This document shows, piece after piece, positions 57,264 to 64,000 of a DNA stretch of 64,000 nt (positions are counted from its first letter, which is position 1; each line of letters starts with the position of its first letter). The notes beneath the pieces were generated by a model, which made no database searches, was not told the DNA's origin, and was given only the letters and a program-made list of their open reading frames with translations. The translations under genes and the position numbers were made by a program. Source of the DNA: Candidatus Dechloromonas phosphorivorans (GTDB taxonomy: Bacteria; Pseudomonadota; Gammaproteobacteria; Burkholderiales; Rhodocyclaceae); NCBI GenBank assembly GCA_016709495.1, contig JADJMS010000014.1, forward strand, positions 1-64,000, written 5' to 3'.

Positions 57264-58685
57264 GAGCCTGTCAGAAATTTTGTGTGTGAGGCATAACATG
57301 TCAGTAATAAGGAGCATGTATGCCAAGCAAGACGAGCAAGACGAAACCGGCAGCGGCGCTGCCCAGCATTCCCAAAGAACTCATTGACCAGATGGTCAGC
57401 GGCCCGATGGATGCCGAGGCGGTCAATGCGGCCTCGATGGCATTCAAGAAGGCGCTGATCGAACGCATACTGGGTGCGGAACTCAGTCATCACCTCGGCT
57501 ACTTGCCCGGCGCCGACAAACCTAGCGAAGCCAGCAATCACCGCAACGCGCCAGTGGCAAGACCGTGCTGACTGAAGAGGGGCCGCTTCGGATCGACGTT
57601 CCGCGCGACCGTCAGGGTAGCTTGAAGCCCCTGCTCATCCCCAAGCACGAGCGTCGCTTCACCGGTTTCGACGACAAAATCGTCGCCATGTACGCCCGGG
57701 GCATGACGGTACGCGAGATCCAGGGATTTCTGGCCGAGCAGTACGGCACCGAGGTTTCACCGGACTTCATCAGCTCGGTCACCGACGCCGTGATGACCGA
57801 AGTCACAGCCTGGCAGTCACGGCCTCTAGAAGTGATGTATCCGGTCGTCTTCTTCGACGCTCTGCGGGTCAAGATTCGCGAAGAAGGGGTGGTTCGTAAC
57901 AAGGCCATTTATCTGGCACTGGGCGTGTTGCCCGATGGGACGCGGGACATCCTCGGACTCTGGATCGAGAACACCGAGGGTGCCAAGTTCTGGATGAAGG
58001 TCTTCAATGATCTCAAGACGCGCGGCGTGGCCGACATCCTGATTGCCGTCACCGACGGCCTGAAGGGCATGCCCGAAGCACTGGCAGCAGTGTTTCCCGC
58101 GACCACCCTGCAAACCTGCATCGTGCATCTGATTCGCAACAGTCTGGATTACGCGAGTTGGAAGGATCGCAAGGCACTGGCGGCGGCGATCAAACCGATT
58201 TACACGGCAACCAGCGCCGAAGCGGCCATGGCCGAACTGGAGGCCTTCTCGCAAGGGCCGTGGGGCGAGAAATTCCCCACCGTGGCTGCCTGGCGTCAGG
58301 CCTGGGATCGAGTGATTCCGTTCTTTGCCTTCCCGCCGGCCATACGCCGGGTGATCTATACGACCAATGCCATTGAGAGTATCAACGCCCGGCTGCGCAA
58401 GATCATCAAGACACGCGGGCATTTCCCGAGCGATGACGCTGCCAGCAAACTGATCTGGCTGGCCTTGCGCAATATCACCGCCGACTGGGGACGGGCGGCC
58501 AAGGACTGGAAGGACGCCATGAACCAATTTGCCATCCTCTACGCCGAACGCTTTGAAGCGGCACGCGGATAAAATGACCACCGACTTTCCCACCGCGCCG
58601 TCCGCCTACGGTCTAAAGGGACCTTCGGCTACCGTCACCGTGGAAAAGTCTATTCACGCCTCACACACAGAAATTCTGACAACCC
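57264..58685 (+). mobile_element. IS256-family insertion sequence, complete
   Basis: 1,422 bp, bounded by imperfect inverted repeats (GTCAGAA, TGTGTGTGAGGC in both) and flanked by the 8-bp duplication TGTAGCAC at 57256-57263 and 58686-58693. The clean duplication marks a recent insertion. It contains one transposase gene. Confidence 0.9.
57320..58572 (+). CDS. IS256-family transposase (one frameshift)
   Basis: About 417 residues of the Mutator-like IS256 class. Start ATG 57320 follows AAGGAGC. The family core is present: VFFDALRVKIREEG with the first catalytic Asp, VTDGLKGMPEALA with the second, LQTCIVHLIRNS, and the catalytic Glu in TTNAIESINARLRK. One base is missing near 57551, between NHRN and ASGKTVLTEEG. 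If real, it would inactivate the element. Confidence 0.92.
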
Positions 58686-58818
58686 TGTAGCACTCATTCG
58701 ACTTTATCGGTAGCCTGTTTAGCAAACTAAAATTGGTTTCTGCGACTCAAATTTGCAGATAGTCACCGCTCGATGCAAAAATATGTCGAGTCGAACAAAA
58801 ACAACAGACGGTGGAACA

Positions 58819-59184
58819 ATGACATACACGATGTCGTGGGAAAACAGGGGTGTCTACAAACACTTTACCGGACACGTTTCCTATCCCGAATACGCGAGAA
58901 GCCAAGAGATGGTTCTTGCTGATCATCGAACCGATAGTATTCGTTATGTAATTAATGATTTTCTGGAGGTACAAAGTTATTCAGTCACTTCAGATCAGGC
59001 TGAATATCTGGCCGCATTCAATCGTGGTGCGAGTATCTCTAACCCGCGACTACGGATTGCGTATGTAACAACAGATGCAAAAATAAAAATGCTGATTAAG
59101 CTGGTTTCAATTATTTCGTCCTTTGAACTCATTACCTTCTCAACGTTAGCAGCGGCCCGGGAATGGAGTTCTTCGCTGAAGTAG
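58819..59184 (+). CDS. STAS/SpoIIAA-like hypothetical protein
   Basis: A 121-residue protein starting MTYTMSWENRGVYKHFTGHVSYPEYARS at ATG 58819. The pattern of an early strand, a helix (QEMVLADHR), strand (IRYVINDFLEV), helix, and strand (LRIAYVTTD) resembles SpoIIAA-like/STAS domains, whose members bind lipids or relay signals. There is no obvious phosphorylatable Ser. The assignment is tentative. It lies just after the IS256 copy and may have lost its original upstream partner. Confidence 0.6.
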   Translation: MTYTMSWENRGVYKHFTGHVSYPEYARSQEMVLADHRTDSIRYVINDFLEVQSYSVTSDQAEYLAAFNRGASISNPRLRIAYVTTDAKIKMLIKLVSIISSFELITFSTLAAAREWSSSLK

Positions 59185-59715
59185 TATCAATCAGCAAAAT
59201 TAAGCAAAATTGCTACTTGAATGTCCGCTTCGCCAAGCTCGAGCAACTTGTGCCGGGTAGGGTGCAAGCGATCGGTATCGATAGCTGTAGGTCCGCAATC
59301 AGTCTGAAGCACTCATTCAGGCTTGAAACAACCCGGACGCAGAATCAACGGCTCTTCCAGACTGAAAAGAGACGCTCAGGATCCGGCGCTATCTGGCAGG
59401 TCGGTGCCCTTTGCCGTCATTGCACAAATGTGGAAGCGGACATTCGCAGCTGGCAACGGGAGCGGACAAGCTGTCGTTCAATTTTCAATTCCGATTTTTC
59501 ATCCTGGCCGGCAACAAAGCAGTGTGGATTCCAGCCGTTCGACAATTCCGGAAAACGGCCTAAAGTAATTGCTTGATAGCAAGGCTTGAAATTTCGATAG
59601 GTTGGCCGGAGGCTCTGTGAAAGCAGCCGGGCAGACATTTGCATAGCAACCACTGGATACTTTCTATGCTGGCACCTAAGAACGGGCAAAACCATCTCGA
59701 ACACAATCAAGCCAG
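59185..59715. repeat. Intergenic repeat region, plus-strand copy
   Basis: About 530 bases without a gene. The core 59295-59327 matches 61651-61683 on the minus strand at 32 of 33 positions, and weaker similarity extends to about 59420. It is therefore a dispersed, probably inverted, repeat that flanks the chemoreceptor gene. Open frames here translate the repeat, not a real protein. Confidence 0.6.
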
Positions 59716-61338
59716 TCACTTGATGAATTTGAAATATTCAATCAACTCGCGCAATCGCTTCGAAGCTCCCTGCATTTCCTGACTTTGCCCTGTGGCATTG
59801 CTAATCGATTGGGATGTCGTGTCAATGCCAATCGCAATCTCTTCAACTTGTCGGGCGATTTCATCTCCAGCAGCAGACTGTTGTCGTGTACCTTCAGCTA
59901 TGTGCTGGGAAATGCCAGAAACCTCGTTGCTATGCGTCGAGACCAAATTAAGCCCGGTTCTCGCAACATCTAGAGAGTCATTGGCACCGTTGACCTGTGT
60001 TCCCGCTGTCTCCATCGTCGTGACGGCAATTTGGGTGATGCGCTGAATTTCCTGAATGCTGGTCGCGATTTCGGCAGTCTGCTTGCTCGATTTCTCAGCC
60101 AGCTTGCGTACTTCATCAGCCACGACAGCGAAGCCCCTGCCAGATTCGCCAGCACGGGCCGCTTCAATCGCTGCGTTAAGGGCTAACAAGTTGGTCTGAT
60201 CGGCAATTTCGCGGATAACCTGGCTGACACGATTGATGGCGAAGATCGACTGAAACAACTCAGCCATGGTTTGACTAGCAGTGTTGACCGTATTGACCAC
60301 GGTTCTCGAGGCATCCTGACTTTCATTCATGCGCTGCCCAGCGTCCGCAATCAGATCATGACTTTCTTGTACGGTTTTTGAGGCTTGGTCGGCGCTGTCA
60401 GCAATCTCATGAACAGAAGACACCAGTTGTTCTACCGCAGCGGCGATTCGCGTTGCAGCGTCGGACTGTACTTGCGTGACCTCGCGTGTTTGATGCATCT
60501 CTTCAGTCAGAAGATTGGCATTGGCATTGACGGTATCTGCGGCTTCGGCAATCTCCGCCATCATCGACTTGAGATGGGTCTGCATCGTAACTAGGCCATC
60601 ATTGAGTTGGCCCAGTTCGTCGACCCGGTGTAGGGGTATCGTGTCAGTCAAATCGCCTTGAGCGATATGATCCAAGCGACCAATTACACGTTGAACAATG
60701 GTCATGGTGGTCTCCTGCAAATACAACAGGAAGCCGGCAGAAATTATCGTGGAAGCGCCGAAAAGTTGCAGGACCTGAGTCACCAGTTGATCGGAAATGC
60801 CAATTTGTGAGCCAAGTAGAAAAAGTGCGGCACCCAAAATTTGGGCAGCGATAATCCACCCAATGAGTGCGCGCTGTTTGGTTCGTAGTGAAATGCGTTG
60901 CCATCCAGATGGCCCGGCAAGCCCTTTACCTGTGGTATTCAATTGGCGGTAGAGCGCCTCGGCTTCTGTGATTTTCTGGCGAGAGGCTTCGGTGCGAACC
61001 GACATGTAGCCAATCGTTTGATTGTCCTTGCGAACGGGAACGGCGAGCGCATCGACCCAGTAAAAGTCACCATTCTTGCAGCGGTTCTTAACAATGCCAC
61101 GCCAAGGGCGTCCTTCCTTGACCGTATCCCAAAGATTTTTGAATGCTGACGGGGACATGTCCGGATGGCGAACAATGTTGTGGTTCTTTCCGATCAGTTC
61201 ATTACGAGTAAATCCACTAAGCTCAACGAAGGTATCGTTGGCGTAGGTGATGATGCCTTTAAGATCAGTCCGGGAAACGAGGTATCGTCCCTTCGGAAAG
61301 GGCACCTCACGCTGCGTGATTAGCTGATTATTCTTCAA
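59716..61338 (-). CDS. PAS-containing methyl-accepting chemoreceptor (Aer-like)
   Basis: A 540-residue receptor. The N-terminal PAS (residues about 15-125: YLVSRTDLKGIITYANDTFVELSGFTRNELIGKNHNIVRHPDMSP) resembles the FAD-binding Aer sensor. Two membrane helices follow (about 155-205), then HAMP and the signalling hairpin with tip IREIADQTNLLALNAAIEAARAGESGRGFAVVADEVRKLAEKS. No large periplasmic domain, so it reports internal redox state to CheA/CheW. The start is TTG 61338, 3 bases after AAGGAGGGGA; TTG is accepted because of that site. Flanked by inverted repeats. Confidence 0.92.
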   Translation of the reverse strand: MKNNQLITQREVPFPKGRYLVSRTDLKGIITYANDTFVELSGFTRNELIGKNHNIVRHPDMSPSAFKNLWDTVKEGRPWRGIVKNRCKNGDFYWVDALAVPVRKDNQTIGYMSVRTEASRQKITEAEALYRQLNTTGKGLAGPSGWQRISLRTKQRALIGWIIAAQILGAALFLLGSQIGISDQLVTQVLQLFGASTIISAGFLLYLQETTMTIVQRVIGRLDHIAQGDLTDTIPLHRVDELGQLNDGLVTMQTHLKSMMAEIAEAADTVNANANLLTEEMHQTREVTQVQSDAATRIAAAVEQLVSSVHEIADSADQASKTVQESHDLIADAGQRMNESQDASRTVVNTVNTASQTMAELFQSIFAINRVSQVIREIADQTNLLALNAAIEAARAGESGRGFAVVADEVRKLAEKSSKQTAEIATSIQEIQRITQIAVTTMETAGTQVNGANDSLDVARTGLNLVSTHSNEVSGISQHIAEGTRQQSAAGDEIARQVEEIAIGIDTTSQSISNATGQSQEMQGASKRLRELIEYFKFIK

Positions 61339-61877
61339 AATCCCCTCCTTTTGCTAAGCTTATCCAGCCCTATTTTTATTGCTTGACCGTTGCCGCCACA
61401 AACAGATTTCGATGCATTTTATTGGATGCACTGTTCGGTTAAAAGTGTAGCGCAGACCATACCGGCCTTTTTAGCTGATTGAAGCCCACTCGACTCTTTA
61501 TTGGGGCGAAATCAATACGCATATCGACTTGGGTAGGCATTCGCCACCAGCGGCGGGAATACTCGGGTTTAGAAATATCCAGCCTGGCAGAGCCAAAATA
61601 TGAGTATCTCTTGTCTGTCTGTACGAGCCATTGATTCTTCGTCGGGGTGGTTCAAGCCTGAATGAGTGATTCAGACTGATTGCTGCCTGTTGATATTGGC
61701 ATACCCCCCGGCCGGTCCACTCGATTTTTCTGTCGTTCGAGTTTGACATCATATAAACGTAGCATGACCACTGTTACATGATGAAAAATTTCTAGCAACT
61801 AACCGCAAGTCAATCCTTAGTATGTTTCAAATATCAATGCCACATAGCAATCTATTTGAGGTATTTTCGAATTGCCT
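61339..61877. repeat. Intergenic repeat region, minus-strand copy
   Basis: 539 bases without a gene between the receptor and the hybrid kinase. The segment 61560-61720 is the second copy of the repeat described at 59295, in the opposite orientation. The remaining sequence is AT-rich and held no recognised feature. Confidence 0.6.
61358..61386 (-). promoter_or_regulatory. Possible sigma-28-type promoter for the chemoreceptor
   Basis: Minus strand reads TCAAGCAA, eleven bases, CTGGATAA, which loosely fits the flagellar promoter pattern TAAAGTTT-N11-GCCGATAA. It lies 20 bases upstream of the gene. Match is partial. Confidence 0.3.
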
Positions 61878-63998
61878 TTATTTGCCTTTAGCATGCTGGC
61901 GAATAACACTCACCAATTCATCCGGAATAATTGGTTTGGCAATATGGCCTATCATGCCAGCAGCAAGACACTTTTCACGTTCTTCCTCAAAGGCATGCGC
62001 TGTTTGGGCAATAATCGGCATATCTGGGGCCAATGCTAATATGCGGCGCGTTGCCTCATACCCATCCATTTCCGGCATTTGTAAATCCATCAGCACAACG
62101 TCGTAAGCGTCGCTACCATCCTTAAGAATGCGCTCGAACGCTTCCCGGCCATTGTTAACCAGAACAACCCGCGCCCCATCGTCTAGCAAGTTATCTTCAA
62201 GTATTAACTGATTTATCTGTTCGTCTTCTGCTACTAGGACGGAAATGCCATGCAGGGGCTTCTCTTCACGCTGTATTTCGCTTTTTTCCTTGTGACCAAT
62301 TCCATTGGTAGTAGCTGCTGGAAGCAGCAGGGGCAAACTGAAAGAAAAAGTGCTGCCAATTCCCAACTGGCTTTCCGCACTAATGGACCCACCCATCAGC
62401 TCAATTATTCGTTTGCTGATTGCCAACCCCAGTCCGGTCCCGCCGAAGCGACGAGAGGCAGAAGCGTCGGCCTGATGAAAAGCGCTGAATAACTCATTCA
62501 ACTGTCCTTCGCTTATGCCGATTCCGGTATCCGTTACTTTAAACAAGAGCGCATCCTCTCGATAGGAAACCGAAAGGGTGACACTACCCGACTCCGTGAA
62601 TTTGACGGCGTTAGACAATATATTTAAAAGAACTTGCCCTATCCTTAGCGGATCACTAATACAGGTAACGGGCAGATCGGGTACGATTTGAAGTTGAAAA
62701 TCGAGACTCTTGGCTTGAATCCGATCAGCAAGAATCTCGATTGTTTGGTGAATTACCTCGCTTAAGCAGACTTCAGTTTGCTCAATTTTTAGCTTGCCAG
62801 CCTCAATTTTTGAAAAGTCGAGAATGTCGTTAATGACACCAAGCAAACGCTTTCCCGAACCGAGAATTTTTGCAAATGCATTCTTGGCTTTTTCGGGATT
62901 TTGATAGTTCCGAAAACCTATATCAGCAAACCCCAGAACGCCATTCAGCGGAGTACGAATTTCATGACTCATGTTAGCCAGAAATTCGCTACGTACCCTC
63001 GCCAGATTTTCAGCAGCAATCAGCGCCCGCTCACGCGCTTCACCTGCTGCCCGTTGTTCGCTAATGTCGACAAAGCTGGTGACTGCACCAGTTATCTCTC
63101 CATTTTTCACCATAGGATGAGTGGCGTACATGACTGCAATAGCATGTCCATCAGCATGCCAATAAACTTCATTGTCGACACGTATCTGCTGGCCCAATTG
63201 CAAGGCACGGTAACTAGGACATTCTGAGGCAGGGTAGTCTGAGCCATCTATTCGACTGTGGTGTAAAACTTCATGAGCTGATTGCCCAATGAGTTGTTCA
63301 GCGTTGTAACCAAGCATGCTGCAAGCTGCAGGATTTATAAAGGTAATTTGACCACTTCGATCGATACCGTAGAGGCCACCGGCGCTTGAGTCCAGCAGGT
63401 GACTTGCCCTTGCTTCTGTTTCTACGAGTGCTGAAGTTCGTTCTTCAACCAGGGATTCAAGATTTCGACGGTATGCCTCAAGTTCGGCCTCACCTTTTTT
63501 GCGCTCTGTAATGTCTCGGAACACGTTCACTGCGCCACTAACTTTGCCATCCTTTGCCAGCGCTGAGACAGTGTATTCGACTGAAAACGACGACCCATCC
63601 AAGCGCCAGTAACAATCGTCCCTGACGTGCCTTTCCTTGGCATCATGAATGGTTGCCGATATCGGACATTCTCTGACCGGAAACTCTTGCCCGTCAGCGT
63701 GATGATGGTGAGTTAAAGCATGCAGATTTGCACCGATGCCATACCCTTCCTCCCAGCCAAACATCTCTCGTCCTGCACGATTGATGAATATTATTTTGCC
63801 CTCAGCATCGACACCGCAGACACCCTCTCCTGCTGACGCCAATATCAATTCAATTTTTTGACGAGCATCTTCTGTTTCCTGACTACGAATAGCTAGGGCG
63901 GTGTTCAGTTCATTTAACTCTAACTGTGCCAATTCGCGCCTTCGCCAACTTATATAGGCTTGGCGTGCAAAAAAGAGCGTCGCAATCAAGAACGACAC
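61878..63998 (-). CDS. Hybrid sensor histidine kinase, PAS-PAS-HisKA-HATPase-REC (runs off the window)
   Basis: At least 706 residues; the gene begins at or beyond the window end. The visible part starts with the last piece of a membrane helix (MSFLIATLFFARQAYISW), so a sensory or membrane region lies outside. Two PAS domains (GVCGVDAEGKIIFINRAGREMFGWEEG; GLYGIDRSGQITFINPAACSMLGY) are each followed by PAC-type segments. HisKA has NMSHEIRTPLNGVLGF, the ATPase domain DTGIGI and FGGTGLGLAI, and the receiver LVAEDEQINQLILE, LMDLQMPEMDG and AKPI. Frame intact. Confidence 0.92.
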   Translation of the reverse strand: MSFLIATLFFARQAYISWRRRELAQLELNELNTALAIRSQETEDARQKIELILASAGEGVCGVDAEGKIIFINRAGREMFGWEEGYGIGANLHALTHHHHADGQEFPVRECPISATIHDAKERHVRDDCYWRLDGSSFSVEYTVSALAKDGKVSGAVNVFRDITERKKGEAELEAYRRNLESLVEERTSALVETEARASHLLDSSAGGLYGIDRSGQITFINPAACSMLGYNAEQLIGQSAHEVLHHSRIDGSDYPASECPSYRALQLGQQIRVDNEVYWHADGHAIAVMYATHPMVKNGEITGAVTSFVDISEQRAAGEARERALIAAENLARVRSEFLANMSHEIRTPLNGVLGFADIGFRNYQNPEKAKNAFAKILGSGKRLLGVINDILDFSKIEAGKLKIEQTEVCLSEVIHQTIEILADRIQAKSLDFQLQIVPDLPVTCISDPLRIGQVLLNILSNAVKFTESGSVTLSVSYREDALLFKVTDTGIGISEGQLNELFSAFHQADASASRRFGGTGLGLAISKRIIELMGGSISAESQLGIGSTFSFSLPLLLPAATTNGIGHKEKSEIQREEKPLHGISVLVAEDEQINQLILEDNLLDDGARVVLVNNGREAFERILKDGSDAYDVVLMDLQMPEMDGYEATRRILALAPDMPIIAQTAHAFEEEREKCLAAGMIGHIAKPIIPDELVSVIRQHAKGK

Positions 63999-64000
63999 CA

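Noticed and set aside
59163..59576. Open frame with similarity to one at 61498-61752
   Set aside because: The shared peptide comes from the intergenic nucleotide repeat, not from protein conservation; no ribosome sites.
46400..61800. CRISPR array
   Set aside because: Repeats are few, diverged, unevenly spaced or inverted, and no cas gene is present.

Overview
The window reads as chromosome of a betaproteobacterium, most likely a member of the Rhodocyclales (Dechloromonas/Azonexus-like). The inference rests on gene order (mdh, a GntR regulator, sdhCDAB-sdhE-gltA-sucAB-lpd-zapE), the style of the proteins, and the mix of a complete respiratory TCA cycle with a NifJ-type pyruvate oxidoreductase and many signalling proteins. 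No rRNA, tRNA or CRISPR array was found.

Layout. 1-3.3 kb: a CBS-domain protein, truC, a citrate-lyase-like CoA-ester lyase and mdh. 3.4-17.1 kb: a GntR regulator divergent from mdh, then a TCA block on the plus strand: sdhC-D-A-B, sdhE, gltA, sucA, sucB, lpd, then zapE and two envelope proteins. 17.2-24.2 kb, minus strand: metY, an AT-rich lipoprotein/SHOCT pair that looks foreign, mnmC, an unknown protein and lysS. 24.3-35.7 kb: a small secreted protein, a hybrid histidine kinase, a cupin, a two-gene ATPase/DUF4276 module that resembles ATPase-TOPRIM defence systems, an RND pump with its fusion protein, an unknown anchored protein, and prfB with its programmed frameshift site. 35.9-44.1 kb: nifJ, a dihydroorotate-dehydrogenase-like partner, an unusual helix-hairpin-helix protein, queF and an MFS transporter. 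44.1-49.0 kb: small proteins, a HicB-like orphan, a P4-type integrase, a short inverted-repeat element, and a TRAP-type binding protein coupled to a sensor. 49.0-53.3 kb: a Tn3-family transposase that cuts off that sensor, followed by an HU protein and a duplicated-domain protein of unknown function. 53.3-64 kb: repeat-rich DNA and signalling genes (PAS-GGDEF-EAL, bacteriohemerythrin, an Aer-like chemoreceptor, a hybrid kinase) plus an IS256-family element with an 8-bp target duplication.

The TCA genes work together: SdhABCD feeds electrons to quinone, SdhE flavinylates SdhA, GltA makes citrate, SucA/SucB/Lpd form 2-oxoglutarate dehydrogenase, and Mdh closes the cycle. A 16-bp perfect palindrome between mdh and the GntR gene is a good candidate operator. 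NifJ offers an alternative, low-potential pyruvate oxidation suited to oxygen limitation. The signalling cluster at the right end (hemerythrin, PAS receptor, c-di-GMP enzyme) points to oxygen or redox-guided behaviour.

A caution for every reader: about 35 apparent single-base frameshifts interrupt genes, including housekeeping genes (mdh, sucA, prfB, nifJ), often in homopolymers. Three genes (sucA, mnmC, a kinase) also seem to have lost 45-110 bp internally. Sequencing or assembly error is the simplest explanation, so I annotate these as single genes and give the break positions instead of calling each a pseudogene.
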